This document shows positions 51,551 through 60,803 of a DNA stretch of 64,000 nucleotides, piece by piece (the stretch's first letter is position 1; each line of letters begins with the position of its first letter). The notes under the pieces are model-generated. The model made no database searches, was not told the origin of the DNA, and was given only the letters and a program-made list of their open reading frames with translations. Source of the stretch: Lentibacter algarum (GTDB lineage Bacteria; Pseudomonadota; Alphaproteobacteria; Rhodobacterales; Rhodobacteraceae); contig NZ_JAHKQI010000005.1 of the NCBI RefSeq assembly GCF_018860975.1, forward strand, positions 496,001-560,000. Direction: 5' to 3'. The translations under genes were made by a program, and so were the position numbers.

Positions 51551-51620
51551 CTTTCCTTTTGTATAAATACTCAATCCGCCGCGCAGCGGCGCGAGTCGGA
51601 TTTGCGAAGCAAATTCGAAA
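51551..51620. repeat. intergenic repeat, copy 3 (variant)
   Basis: On the minus strand the order is hairpin TTCGAATTTGC/GCAAATCCGAC (51595-51619), GC palindrome CGCCGC-N3-GCGGCG (51577-51591), then GAGTATTTATACAAAAGG-AAAG (51551-51572). Same layout as 43465-43542 with a different middle palindrome. It lies between the convergent cyclodeaminase and Sel1-like genes. The rest of the gap (51621-51742) shows nothing clear. Confidence 0.7.
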
Positions 51621-51742
51621 CCCCAAAACCCAAAGTGTTTCGCTTCAAACCTGAATCACAGGCTTTGCGGGAAACGCCCACAACACCAAGATGTCGAGCC
51701 GCGCCTCTCCTTTCAACTGCATCAGGTTAAAGGCGAGACGCT

Positions 51743-52366
51743 TTAACGCAGAGTTTTTGCCTTAGCGTATGCCGCCTTTGCTTTTGCTGCCGAGTGATAC
51801 TTGCCTGCGTCAGCGCGGTTGTGCAATCCGCCCAGCATCGAGCAGCCCCAATAGGCGTTGGCGTCACACGACTTCTTGTAAGTCCGGTATTGGCAGGAAA
51901 TGCTGCGCGCATTGGCGGGCGGCTGGTTTATCCAGGTGCCGTTCTTGGCGGTCGCGCCCGCGTTGGTGCAGGCGTTGGCGTTGCCTTGCTGACAGGAAGC
52001 CAAAAACAGCGTGTAGGTGAAATCGGAATAGTCTCCGCCGCGTTTGCCGTTTTTGTCGCTGCGCTCAAAGGCATGTGCGAGGCCAAAGCAAGCGTTGCCG
52101 TCGCCCTTCAGGCAGTCGCGGTAGCATGCGTCGGGGTTGTCTTCGCAGTTGGTCATTCCGGCCGGGTAGCGCCCTTTGTTCGGGAACACATCAGCAGGGC
52201 AGGTCGCGAGCGCCTTTGCATGCACCGGAGAGTTGAGCACATTGCGGATCGACGGGCGGAATTTGTAAGGTGCCTTGGAAATGGCATCTGCAATCGGATC
52301 GGCGCTGACTGAAGCAAGCGTTGTGAACGAAAAAATGAAGGACAAGATGATCAGAAAACGTGCCAT
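51743..52366 (-). CDS. secreted cysteine-rich Sel1/HcpA-like repeat protein
   Basis: 207 residues with signal peptide MARFLIILSFIFSFTTLASVSAD. At least three cysteine-paired helical repeats: CYRDCLKGDGNACFGLAHAF, 'LASCQQGNANACTNAGATA', 'YKKSCDANAYWGCSMLGGLH', with the Hcp-type spacing of Cys pairs. Periplasmic or secreted; SLR proteins act as protein-binding scaffolds. Function here unknown. Confidence 0.8.
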   Translation of the reverse strand: MARFLIILSFIFSFTTLASVSADPIADAISKAPYKFRPSIRNVLNSPVHAKALATCPADVFPNKGRYPAGMTNCEDNPDACYRDCLKGDGNACFGLAHAFERSDKNGKRGGDYSDFTYTLFLASCQQGNANACTNAGATAKNGTWINQPPANARSISCQYRTYKKSCDANAYWGCSMLGGLHNRADAGKYHSAAKAKAAYAKAKTLR

Positions 52367-52375
52367 GGGACTCTC

Positions 52376-53614
52376 TTAAGCTGTTGCTGCGGTCATCGGC
52401 CTTTCGCGAACCGGCAAGTGCACGATCGCTGAAAACAATCCGACACCGACACCGATCCACCAGACCATCGTATAGCTGCCAGTGATATCATACATTCGCC
52501 CGCCGAGCCAGACGCCCATGAAGCTGCCGAGTTGATGTGAGAAGAAGACAATGCCGTAGAGTGTGCCCATGTATCGCAACCCGTAGATATGGGCGATCAG
52601 CCCCGAGGTGAGCGGCACAGTTGCCAGCCACAATGCGCCCATTGTGACGGAAAACAACAGCACTGTTACTGGTGTCATCGGCACAAGGATAAAGGCTGCG
52701 GCGATGAAAGTTCGGCCTAGGTAGATCCCTGCCAGAAGGTATTTTTTTGAGTATCGGTTGCCCAGCCAGCCAGCCGTTAGCGTGCCAGCAATATTCGCCA
52801 GCCCGATCAGCGAGATCGCCAAAGCGCCGAGCCGCGAGGTGCTGGTGATGCCGATGTCATGCAGGAGTGAGCCAGCCATAAGCGGCGCGCACATTTCGGT
52901 GACGAAGGCCGGAAAATGCGCTGTGACAAAGGCCAGTTGATAGCCGCAGGAGAAGAACCCGAGGAAGATCAGCGAGAAGGTCGGATCACGCATGGCTTTG
53001 CCAAGGATCGCGCCCATGCTTTCTTCCAGCTCTTGCTTTGACGCGACTTGCGGAGCGCGCATGAGCGGCAGAAGCAAGATTAGCGACAGAACGACTGCGG
53101 CAAAGATCAGGAAGACCGACTGCCAAGACATGATCGACAACATCCACTCGGCGACCGGTGCGCCAAAGACTTGCCCCCCGCTGCCTGCGGCTGTTGCAAT
53201 AGCAAGCGACATCGAGCGGTTGGCGTCCGAGCTGGCCCGCCCGACAACCGCAAGGATCACACCAAAGCCCGTGCCGGCGATCCCGAAGCCGACAAGCACC
53301 TCATAGAACTGGTGCGCGCCGGGCGTTACGGCGAAGGATGAAAGCACCAAGCCGGCTGCGTATACGATTGCACCAATGATGATCGCGCGTCTGTCGCCAA
53401 CCTTTTCGGCAATAGCGCCGAAAATTGGCTGCCCGATGCCCCAAGCGAGGTTCTGAATGGCGATCGCCAGCGAAAACTCGGCCCGCGCCCAGCCGAACTC
53501 TTCAGCGATGGGTATTTGAAAAACACCAAAAGACGCGCGCACTGCGAAGGAAACCAGAATGATGATACATCCTGTGATCAAGACAGGTGTGAAGAGGGGA
53601 GATTTGGTGGTCAT
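52376..53614 (-). CDS. major facilitator superfamily transporter
   Basis: 412 residues from ATG 53614 (GGAG upstream). Twelve membrane segments; MFS loop motif 'GAIAEKVGDRRAIIIGAIVY' between helices 2 and 3 (about 62-80), with the second-half equivalent 'LTAGWLGNRYSKKYLLAGIY'. General pattern resembles OFA/monocarboxylate-type MFS proteins. Substrate unknown. 9 bp upstream of the Sel1-like gene on the same strand. Confidence 0.9.
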   Translation of the reverse strand: MTTKSPLFTPVLITGCIIILVSFAVRASFGVFQIPIAEEFGWARAEFSLAIAIQNLAWGIGQPIFGAIAEKVGDRRAIIIGAIVYAAGLVLSSFAVTPGAHQFYEVLVGFGIAGTGFGVILAVVGRASSDANRSMSLAIATAAGSGGQVFGAPVAEWMLSIMSWQSVFLIFAAVVLSLILLLPLMRAPQVASKQELEESMGAILGKAMRDPTFSLIFLGFFSCGYQLAFVTAHFPAFVTEMCAPLMAGSLLHDIGITSTSRLGALAISLIGLANIAGTLTAGWLGNRYSKKYLLAGIYLGRTFIAAAFILVPMTPVTVLLFSVTMGALWLATVPLTSGLIAHIYGLRYMGTLYGIVFFSHQLGSFMGVWLGGRMYDITGSYTMVWWIGVGVGLFSAIVHLPVRERPMTAATA

Positions 53615-53750
53615 TCTGTCGCTCCGCTGTGCAGGCAGAAACCTTGGCGCGCTCCGCATATGCCGTCAATTCACATTGTGTGATAGGGCAGTTGAAGTTT
53701 GCTGATGTCAGCCCCTACACAAGCCGCGAGAATGGCGCTATGGCTGGCCT

Positions 53751-54815
53751 ATGACGCGAAGGATACAAGATGAATACGCCGCCCGTGTGAGTGCCGGAGA
53801 GTTGCAAGCCGACGCCGCACAAGAGGCTGTGCTGCCCGAGTTCGAGCGCATCAGAGCGGCCCTTTCCGAACCCGTGAAGAAGGGCTGGTTTGCCAAGAAA
53901 CCCGAGCCCATCAAGGGCCTCTATATCTGGGGTGGTGTCGGGCGCGGCAAATCAATGTTGATGGACATGTTCGTTGACTGTCTTGATGTGCCGGCGAGGC
54001 GGGTTCACTTCCACGCTTTCATGCAGGAGGTTCATCAGGGCATGCATGCTGCCCGTGACCAAGGCGTTCAAGACGCGTTGGCGCCTGTCGCTAAGAAGGT
54101 GATCGACGAAGTGCGCTGCCTTGCATTTGATGAGATGCAGATCACCGATATCACCGATGCGATGATCGTTGGCCGCCTGTTTGAGGCTCTTTTCGAGGCA
54201 GGGGTTGTGGTTGTGACCACCTCAAACCGCGTGCCCGATGAATTGTATAAAGACGGGCTGAACCGCCAGCTGTTTTTGCCCTTCATCGCTTTGATCAAAG
54301 AGCGCTTGCACAGTCATGAACTTGTCAGCCCCACTGACTACCGGCAAGACAGGTTGTCAGATACGCAGACCTACTTTAGCCCCGCCAACGCAGAGGCGCG
54401 CGAGGCACTTGATGCGATTTGGCAAGACATGACAGGCGACAAACCCGAACCGCTCAAGCTGATTGTCAACAAGCGCGAAGTCGAATTGCCAGCGTTTAGC
54501 AACGGCGCTGCCCGTGCGCGCTTTCATGAGTTATGCGGCAAGCCACTTGGCCCGGCAGATTATCTGGCGATCGCGGACGCTGTGCGCGTGCTCGTGTTGG
54601 ACGATATCCCGCGTCTGTCACGCAGTAATTTCAATGAGGCCAAGCGTTTTGTGACGCTGATTGATGCACTCTATGAGGCGCATGTCCGGCTCATTGCCAG
54701 CGCCGCCGCCGAGCCTGAAATGCTTTATGTCGAGGGCGAGGGCACTTTTGAGTTCGAGCGCACGGCAAGCCGTCTTCGAGAGATGCAGGCAGCCGACTGG
54801 GGCAAAAACAACTAA
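53751..54815 (+). CDS. zapE: cell division ATPase ZapE (AFG1 family)
   Basis: 354 residues. AFG1-like P-loop ATPase: Walker A GGVGRGKS (61-68), Walker B 'VRCLAFDEMQITDI', and 'NRQLFLPFIALIKERLHSH'. C-terminal 'LVLDDIPRLSRSNFNEAKRFVTLIDALYE' is typical. In E. coli ZapE interacts with FtsZ at constriction; AFG1 in mitochondria aids turnover of respiratory subunits. Cytoplasmic. Confidence 0.94.
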   Translation: MTRRIQDEYAARVSAGELQADAAQEAVLPEFERIRAALSEPVKKGWFAKKPEPIKGLYIWGGVGRGKSMLMDMFVDCLDVPARRVHFHAFMQEVHQGMHAARDQGVQDALAPVAKKVIDEVRCLAFDEMQITDITDAMIVGRLFEALFEAGVVVVTTSNRVPDELYKDGLNRQLFLPFIALIKERLHSHELVSPTDYRQDRLSDTQTYFSPANAEAREALDAIWQDMTGDKPEPLKLIVNKREVELPAFSNGAARARFHELCGKPLGPADYLAIADAVRVLVLDDIPRLSRSNFNEAKRFVTLIDALYEAHVRLIASAAAEPEMLYVEGEGTFEFERTASRLREMQAADWGKNN

Positions 54816-54827
54816 GCCTGTCCTGCA

Positions 54828-54856
54828 AAAAGAAAGGGGGTCGTTGATTCGACCCC
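54828..54856 (-). terminator. intrinsic terminator after the LysM gene
   Basis: Stem GGGGTCG (54837-54843) / CGACCCC (54850-54856), six-base loop. On the minus strand it is followed by CTTTCTTTTTGC, a U-rich tail suitable for ending the rhodanese-LysM transcript. Confidence 0.75.
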
Positions 54857-54885
54857 TCAATCTCACCCTGCCCGTGTTCTTTGTG

Positions 54886-55815
54886 TCAGCCGGATGTCTC
54901 CAACTCCGGGATGGTCAGACGCAAGCCGACGCGGATCTTGTCTGGCCGTGAAAGGAACTTCTTGTTTGCTTCGAAGATAACTTTGTAGAAAGCGGCATCG
55001 CCATAGATGCGGTGCGCAATCGCGCCGAGGCTGTCGCCCGGTTGCACCGTGTAAAAGTTGTAGTGACGGGTTTCGTTGGCGCGTTGCACGACGCGGACTT
55101 CGACGCCTTCCTGGTGTGAAACGGGAGCAGGCTGTTCGGCGTCAGGATCTGACTTGCGCACCAACTCGGCCAAAAGCGTGCCAGTATCAACATTGCCCTC
55201 ACCAGTGCGCAATGCGCTTGGCACGACGATATCGCCAGCATCGGCGGCGGCATTGATCATCGCCTCGATGTAGCTGTCGGATTGACCTTGCTTCAAGGCT
55301 TGCACAACAAGCCGCTCCATGCTGCTGGCGCTGTCGGCTGAGTTGCTCTTGAGGCCTGACAACACGCTGGATGTCAGGCTGCGCAGAACATCGTCTTCCG
55401 GTGTCGCGGCGGTTGCAGCGCTCGCTGTGGTTGCTGTGGTCGCGGCATCGGGCTGGCTGGCGCCTGCTTGCAAACTGGCCAGGACAGTGGCGGTGAGGTC
55501 ATCAACTGCTGGCGCCTGCGATTCAGCGTCGACGACCAACGCGGCTTTAGTCTCTGGCTTGGCGCCAATGTTGGCAGGTGTTTCGGATTTGCCTACAACC
55601 GCGCCGTTACGCAGCAAGCTTGTGCTGTCTTCTGTCAAACCGAGGACGTCGGTTTGTGCCCGTGTCACGGCGTCTGGCTCGGGGGCAGCGGTATTGTCAG
55701 CGGTGCTCTCACCGCTTGGTTGCAGCAAGATGAGCGCCAGAGTGACCGTCGCAAACGCGGCACCGATCGTCAGGATGCGCGGAAGGTTTTCTTGCATGTC
55801 GAACGTATCACTCAT
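54886..55815 (-). CDS. membrane-anchored LysM domain protein
   Basis: 309 residues from ATG 55815, which overlaps the rhodanese stop (ATGA). One membrane segment (about 15-33, ILTIGAAFATVTLALILL), then a long Ala/Ser/Thr/Asp-rich periplasmic region (about 35-240) and a C-terminal LysM module 'YTVQPGDSLGAIAHRIYGDAAFYKVIFEANK ...' ending with LRLTIPELE. LysM binds peptidoglycan. Role likely structural or envelope-linked. Confidence 0.85.
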   Translation of the reverse strand: MSDTFDMQENLPRILTIGAAFATVTLALILLQPSGESTADNTAAPEPDAVTRAQTDVLGLTEDSTSLLRNGAVVGKSETPANIGAKPETKAALVVDAESQAPAVDDLTATVLASLQAGASQPDAATTATTASAATAATPEDDVLRSLTSSVLSGLKSNSADSASSMERLVVQALKQGQSDSYIEAMINAAADAGDIVVPSALRTGEGNVDTGTLLAELVRKSDPDAEQPAPVSHQEGVEVRVVQRANETRHYNFYTVQPGDSLGAIAHRIYGDAAFYKVIFEANKKFLSRPDKIRVGLRLTIPELETSG

Positions 55816-56438
55816 GATGGCTGGCTCACTGTCAGGCCGAGCAACATCCAAACTTGCATACCGCCCCGATAAAACTTGATTTTCCCGGTAGGATAGCCCG
55901 CTCCGACGAGGCTGCGAACCGCGCGCGGCGCCTGATCACACCACGGCCCATTACAAAACAACAAGAGTTCTTTGGCTTCGCTAAAGTCCCATGTTCCCGA
56001 TGCGTCGCTGGCACCAAGCGCTTTGAGAATCTCGCTGCGGTAAGGATTGTTGGCTTCAAGTGCCGCAAAGGGGACGTTGACAGAGCCCGGGATCGTTCCC
56101 TTAACAAACCACTCGGGCATACGGCTGTCGATCAGCAGGCCTGTGCCGCCTGCAACCGACCCTTCGAGGAAGTCGACAACTTCTAGTTCGCCCACTGTCT
56201 CGACACCCGGTGCTGCGCTGATCCGGCTGATGCAAAACGGAGGGCAGGGCCGTGAGGTCTTGGTGAACTCGTTGTCGAGCCGGTGTGAGGTGTCTTGAAT
56301 GCGCTCGATCACAAGCTCTTGGCCATTGCCAAGTGTAATTGACCGAGAGGCAACTTCAGGCGTCAAGCGCACATCTTGAGCGCTGGCAAAACTCGCAAAA
56401 AACGCGAGACTCGCGCATAGAAGACCCATAAGGCGCAT
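55812..56438 (-). CDS. secreted rhodanese-like domain protein
   Basis: 208 residues from ATG 56438 (GGGGGA ahead); a GTG at 56465 is possible. Signal peptide MRLMGLLCASLAFFASFASA. Rhodanese fold with 'GTGLLIDSRMPEWFVKGTIPGSVNVPFAAL' and active loop LLFCNGPWCDQAPRAVRSL (Cys then Cys five residues on). Periplasmic sulfur transfer or binding; exact role unknown. Coupled to the LysM gene. Upstream lies the GANTC cluster, probably its promoter region. Confidence 0.85.
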   Translation of the reverse strand: MRLMGLLCASLAFFASFASAQDVRLTPEVASRSITLGNGQELVIERIQDTSHRLDNEFTKTSRPCPPFCISRISAAPGVETVGELEVVDFLEGSVAGGTGLLIDSRMPEWFVKGTIPGSVNVPFAALEANNPYRSEILKALGASDASGTWDFSEAKELLLFCNGPWCDQAPRAVRSLVGAGYPTGKIKFYRGGMQVWMLLGLTVSQPS

Positions 56439-56510
56439 CGGTGAATTCCCCCAAATTCTTCGCACACAATACCAATTTTAGCTGACGTGCTTTGACCGTT
56501 CCCCAACATA

Positions 56511-56590
56511 TAGGCGAATCAGTGCGAATCGGTCAAGGCCAAGTGATTCGCGATTCGGGTGATTCGTCGTAAGCGCTTGGTTGTGATTCG
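56511..56590. promoter_or_regulatory. cluster of six GANTC (CcrM) sites, repeated GTGATTCG boxes
   Basis: GAATC at 56516-56520 and 56526-56530, GATTC at 56545-56549, 56552-56556, 56561-56565 and 56585-56589: six sites in 74 bases where random DNA gives about one in 256. Five are within repeats of (G/C)GATTCG or CGAATC. GANTC is methylated by CcrM in alphaproteobacteria and read by GcrA. The cluster is in the 200-bp gap between folC and the rhodanese gene. Confidence 0.7.
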
Positions 56591-56638
56591 TATTTTGCGC
56601 AAATTTCTTGCTCGAACGGCAAAATTCGCTTGGTTTTG

Positions 56639-57910
56639 CTAGCTGTGCGAGCGCAAAACATGGCCTGCCAGATAGAGCGAGCCGCAGATCAGGATGCGTG
56701 CGTTGGGGCTTTGAGTGGTGATTGCGGCAACGGCAGTTTGCAGGCTGAGGGCCTCAACAGCGACGAGCCCTGCTTCCTTCGCGATTGCGGCGGTCTTGTC
56801 GGCGGGAAGCGTGTTCACCTCGTCTGGTATCGACACCGCGTGCAGTGCCCTGACATGGCCGACCATCGGTGCAAGGTAGCCGGAGACATCCTTGGTGTTG
56901 AGCATGCCGCAAATCATAAAGGTTTCACGTGCGGGCAGGCGGCCGAGGCTTTCTGCCAGCGTCGCACCGCAAGCAGCATTGTGCCCGCCATCAAGCCAGA
57001 ACTCGGCCTCGGGTGCCGCGTCAAGCAGTGGGCCACTCACAAGCCTTTGCATCCGTGCGGGCCATGTGGCTTGCGTCACGGCGGCCTCACAGGCGCGCTC
57101 GTCAAAGCCGAGGTGGCGCAGGGCGGCTATGGCGGCGCCGGCGTTTTGAAACTGGTGCGCGCCCATGAGTGATGGCGGCGGGAGATCAAGCAGGCCTGTC
57201 TCGTCCTGGTAGACCAGCCTGCCACGCTCTTCAGAGACATGCCAGTGTTGGCCTTGAGCAACCAGTTGCACGCCAAGGCGGGCGGCTTCGGCTTCGACCA
57301 CTTCGGCGGCCTCGTCAGGTTGTGCCGTCATAACGCAAGGCACGCCGCGTTTGAGGATACCGGCTTTGGCGCTGGCAATTTCTCCGACAGTTTCACCAAG
57401 AAACTGCGGGTGATCATAGGAGATCGGGGTGATCACCGTGAGGGCAGGTTTGGCAACTACATTGGTTGAGTCAACACGCCCGCCGAGGCCCGTTTCAAGC
57501 AGTGTGTAATCAGCAGGAGTGCGCGACATGGCCAGCAAGGCGGCACATGTGGTGATCTCGAAATACGTAATCGTTTCGCCTTGGTTGGCGGCGTAGCATT
57601 CGTCAAGCACCTCGGTGAGGTAGGCCTCTGAAATCAGCTCGCCTGCCAGCCGGATCCGCTCGTGAAAGCGCGCCAGGTGCGGCGAAGTGTAGGCATGAAC
57701 CTTGAGCCCCGCGCCCTCAAGCCCGGCGCGCAGCATAGCTTGCGTCGAGCCTTTGCCATTGGTTCCGGCAAGGTGAATAACCGGAGGCAAGCTGTCTTGC
57801 GGGTTGCCGAGCGCGTCAAGCAAGCGCCACATGCGATCAAGCGTGAGGTCTATAAGCTTGGGGTGCAGCGCCATCATCCGCTGAAGGATGACATCGGATG
57901 TGGTGGTCAT
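56639..57910 (-). CDS. folC: folylpolyglutamate/dihydrofolate synthase
   Basis: 423 residues. P-loop HLAGTNGKGSTQAML (Gly49-Thr56), 'YTSPHLARFHERIRLAG', 'ETGLGGRVDSTNVV', 'ISYDHPQFLGETVGEIASAKAGI', and C-terminal 'WLDGGHNAACG'. Ligates glutamate to dihydropteroate/folates. Start ATG overlaps the accD stop (ATGA), the common accD-folC pair. Confidence 0.96.
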   Translation of the reverse strand: MTTTSDVILQRMMALHPKLIDLTLDRMWRLLDALGNPQDSLPPVIHLAGTNGKGSTQAMLRAGLEGAGLKVHAYTSPHLARFHERIRLAGELISEAYLTEVLDECYAANQGETITYFEITTCAALLAMSRTPADYTLLETGLGGRVDSTNVVAKPALTVITPISYDHPQFLGETVGEIASAKAGILKRGVPCVMTAQPDEAAEVVEAEAARLGVQLVAQGQHWHVSEERGRLVYQDETGLLDLPPPSLMGAHQFQNAGAAIAALRHLGFDERACEAAVTQATWPARMQRLVSGPLLDAAPEAEFWLDGGHNAACGATLAESLGRLPARETFMICGMLNTKDVSGYLAPMVGHVRALHAVSIPDEVNTLPADKTAAIAKEAGLVAVEALSLQTAVAAITTQSPNARILICGSLYLAGHVLRSHS

Positions 57911-58857
57911 TTGTCTTCGGGTTTTTCTGTAGGCTTTTCAGCCGCTTTCTCGGGCGTTGGCAAGGCCTCGACCATATCCGGAGCGGGCAAATCGCCCATC
58001 ACGGCAGGCGGTTGGCCCATGAGCATGCGGGCGATTGTGATCAGTTCATCGCGCATTTCGGTGCGTGGTGTAACGCGGTCAAGCATGCCGTGGTCAAGCA
58101 GATACTCGGCGCGCTGGAAGCCCTCGGGAAGCTTTTCACCTAAAGTCTGTTGGATGACGCGCGGCCCAGCAAAACAGATCAGCGCGTTTGGTTCGGCGAT
58201 CTGAACATCACCAAGCATCGCGTAGGACGCGGTTACGCCGCCTGTCGTCGGGTGCGTAAGCACAACGATATAGGGCAGGCCAGCTTCCTTGAGCATTTGC
58301 ACGGCAACTGTTGTGCGTGGCATTTGCATGAGGCTGAGAATACCCTCTTGCATACGCGCGCCGCCAGCGGCCGAAAACAGGATAAGCGGGCACTTTTTAA
58401 GCACAGCACGCTCGGCAGCAGCGATGATCGCATTGCCGACATACATGCCCATAGAGCCGCCCATAAACGTGAAGTCCTGCGCAGCGGAAACGATGGGCGT
58501 GCGGCCTATCTCGCCCTCGGCCACAAGCATGGCTTCTTTCTCGCCGGTGTTTTTCTGCGCGGCTTTCATGCGTTCAGGGTATTTCTTCTGATCACGGAAC
58601 TTGAGCGGATCTTCCAGCGGCACTGGCACGTCAATCTCGGTGAAGACGCCGCCGTCGAACAGGGTTTCAAAGCGCTCGCGCGGGGTGATCGCCATGTGAT
58701 GCCCGCAAGAGGTGCAGACGTTCAGGTTGCCTGATAACTCGCGGTGAAACAGCATGGTTCCGCATTCATCACACTTTGACCAAAGGTTTTCAGGGGTGTC
58801 GCGACGCGAGAAGATCGAGTTGATCCGGGGGCGAACGTAGTTGGTGATCCAGTTCAT
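57907..58857 (-). CDS. accD: acetyl-CoA carboxylase carboxyltransferase subunit beta
   Basis: 316 residues. Zinc ribbon Cys29/32/48/51 (KCDECGTMLF..NVCTSCGHHM), then crotonase-fold carboxyltransferase core 'ILFSAAGGARMQEGILSLMQM' and 'VLTHPTTGGVTASYAMLGDV'. Forms the alpha2beta2 carboxyltransferase producing malonyl-CoA. Charged low-complexity C-terminus (EKPTEKPEDK). Leads the accD-folC pair. Confidence 0.97.
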   Translation of the reverse strand: MNWITNYVRPRINSIFSRRDTPENLWSKCDECGTMLFHRELSGNLNVCTSCGHHMAITPRERFETLFDGGVFTEIDVPVPLEDPLKFRDQKKYPERMKAAQKNTGEKEAMLVAEGEIGRTPIVSAAQDFTFMGGSMGMYVGNAIIAAAERAVLKKCPLILFSAAGGARMQEGILSLMQMPRTTVAVQMLKEAGLPYIVVLTHPTTGGVTASYAMLGDVQIAEPNALICFAGPRVIQQTLGEKLPEGFQRAEYLLDHGMLDRVTPRTEMRDELITIARMLMGQPPAVMGDLPAPDMVEALPTPEKAAEKPTEKPEDK

Positions 58858-58918
58858 GAGCTGGCCTTTTGCTTTAGCTGTTTGAGATTGAGATAAACTT
58901 CGCGGGGAAGAAATGCAA

Positions 58919-59836
58919 TCAGCGCTTCAAGGCGAGCCGTGCTGTCAGCCACATGACAAACAGAACACAAAGCTCGATGAACAGTTGCCAGCTTATGGCC
59001 TGAACTTCGGTTGCTGTCTCGAAGGCCTCGCCCATCGAGCCTGACGGGAACAGCAGCAATGCAAAGCCCGAGCTGGGGCCGTTGTGCTCGGCGTAAAGCA
59101 AAAAGGCGAAGGCATTGTTGGCTAGGTGCAGCGCAAGCGCAGGGCCAAGCGTGCCCGCCCGCGCCGTTAAGTCAGACGCGGCGAGGCCAAAGAAAAACGC
59201 CCAGACGACGTATTGCGTGTTTTGGGCAATGGGCGAGGTTGAGCTCCAATGTGCAAACCCGAACAGCAAGCTGGGAATCAGCATCCAGACCAGCGGATGC
59301 GCGAACCTAACGGCGAGTTGCTGTTGCAGATACCCTCTGTAGAGCAGCTCTTCAGAGCCGATTTGCACCAGAATCGCAAACAGCGCGACAGGCAGTAACG
59401 CCAGCCAAGTCAGCAGCGGGCGGGTGGTTTCCAGGGCGTCGAAGCTCCACCAGGGAGGCACGAACTCAAGCGCTACAAGCAATGCAACAAGCAGCCCGAA
59501 ACAGACCGCAAACTGCGGCACGGCGCGGCCGAGGTTGCCGATCAGGCTAAGAGGGCTCCGCGCGTGCAAAAAGCCGACAGCCAGCACCACACTGCCACCC
59601 AGAATGCAAAACGACATCAGCTGTGCGAACAAGGAGGCAAAGCTCGCTCCGAAGTAAAAACTTTCGTAGTTTTCGGGGGCAATGCTGAGCAGAAGCGCGT
59701 CAAGCAGGTTATAGCCGTAGTAGTAGCCTATCTCGACCAACGCGAAACCGACAACCAGCGTGATGAGGCCGCTGCGGGCAGCCGCGGGTGCTGCGAAGGC
59801 TTTGAGCGGATGATAGGGGTTCACGTTAGCGACCAA
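58919..59836 (-). CDS. CPBP family intramembrane metalloprotease (copy 1)
   Basis: 305 residues, about eight membrane segments. CPBP (Abi) motifs: IGSEELLYRGYLQQQLA (EExxxR), 'LLFGFAHWSSTSP' (FxxxH) and 'LALHLANNAFAF' (HxxxN). The family contains type II CAAX proteases and bacteriocin immunity proteins. Its start overlaps the end of the paralogue at 59826 by 11 bases, so the pair arose by tandem duplication and is co-translated. Confidence 0.88.
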   Translation of the reverse strand: MVANVNPYHPLKAFAAPAAARSGLITLVVGFALVEIGYYYGYNLLDALLLSIAPENYESFYFGASFASLFAQLMSFCILGGSVVLAVGFLHARSPLSLIGNLGRAVPQFAVCFGLLVALLVALEFVPPWWSFDALETTRPLLTWLALLPVALFAILVQIGSEELLYRGYLQQQLAVRFAHPLVWMLIPSLLFGFAHWSSTSPIAQNTQYVVWAFFFGLAASDLTARAGTLGPALALHLANNAFAFLLYAEHNGPSSGFALLLFPSGSMGEAFETATEVQAISWQLFIELCVLFVMWLTARLALKR

Positions 59837-60722
59837 GCGACAGGCGCGCGGTCAACCACGCGACGAAGGTGATCATCAGATCGTAGGGCAGCCAAACGGT
59901 GCGCAGTGTTTGATCAGACAGCTCAAAGGGGTAGGTATAGAGCGCGAGGCCGTAATTTACGTTGCCCGGGGCCACATAGAGCAGGGTTGCGAACCCGACA
60001 AGGAAATGCAGCGCAAGTGCTGGAGCGAGCGAGCCTGCTCGCGCTGTCAGATCGGCAGTGGCGAGGCCAAGAACCGTCGCGCTGAGCGCCAATGCCCATG
60101 CGTTGCCTCCGGCAATCTGCGTATCATATTGGAAGAAGTGAAACAGGCCGAACACCAGCGAAGGCAGCAGCAGCCAAACAAGGGGGCTTTTGAAGCGCGC
60201 CGCCAACTGGCTTTGAAGATAGCCCCGAAACAGCAGTTCTTCGGCGCAAACCTGTATCATCAAGAGCGGAACCGACATCGGCAGGAGTGCCAGCCAGCGC
60301 AGGTAGTCGATGTTGTGAAACGGCAAGAGCATCTCTGGTTCGGGCAACAACCAGAGGATCGCGGCAAGGCCGGTGAGCGATATCGTCACCCGCCAGATGT
60401 TGTTCAGGAATGTCCAACCCTCGCCAAACAGCGTGCCGATGCGCCGTCCGTGGAGCTGCGACAAGACCAGCGCGATCGAGATGATAAGCAAGCCGAAAGA
60501 CGCAAGTATAGCCAGCAAACTGCGCGCCGAGCTGCCTTTGTCGATCTCGGCAGAAAAAGCGGGCCAGTTGACGGGTGTGACCAGCTCTGCAAGCACGGTG
60601 AAATAGGTGTAGCCAAGCGCCAGATAGCAAGCAACGATCAACACCACACCAAGCGCCAAGCGCCACAGCTCGGTTGCCGGGCGGGCCGCGTCAGAGAGGG
60701 TTTGTTGGCCGAGATACCGCAT
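59826..60722 (-). CDS. CPBP family intramembrane metalloprotease (copy 2)
   Basis: 298 residues from ATG 60722 (MRYLGQQTLSDAARPATELW); an ATG 42 bases upstream is in frame. Motifs VCAEELLFRGYLQSQLA, 'LVFGLFHFFQYD' and 'LALHFLVGFATLL' (second histidine followed by no Asn at the usual place). The segments 'ARFKSPLVWLLLPSLVFGL' and 'TADLTARAGSLAPALALH' closely match copy 1. Substrate unknown. Confidence 0.87.
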   Translation of the reverse strand: MRYLGQQTLSDAARPATELWRLALGVVLIVACYLALGYTYFTVLAELVTPVNWPAFSAEIDKGSSARSLLAILASFGLLIISIALVLSQLHGRRIGTLFGEGWTFLNNIWRVTISLTGLAAILWLLPEPEMLLPFHNIDYLRWLALLPMSVPLLMIQVCAEELLFRGYLQSQLAARFKSPLVWLLLPSLVFGLFHFFQYDTQIAGGNAWALALSATVLGLATADLTARAGSLAPALALHFLVGFATLLYVAPGNVNYGLALYTYPFELSDQTLRTVWLPYDLMITFVAWLTARLSLGR

Positions 60723-60803
60723 TTTACAGGGCTTTACCCCCAAATGCGCCACAAACAAAGCCAATCGTTGGGCGAGCTGCGCAATTTCTGGGCGATTGTG
60801 GCT

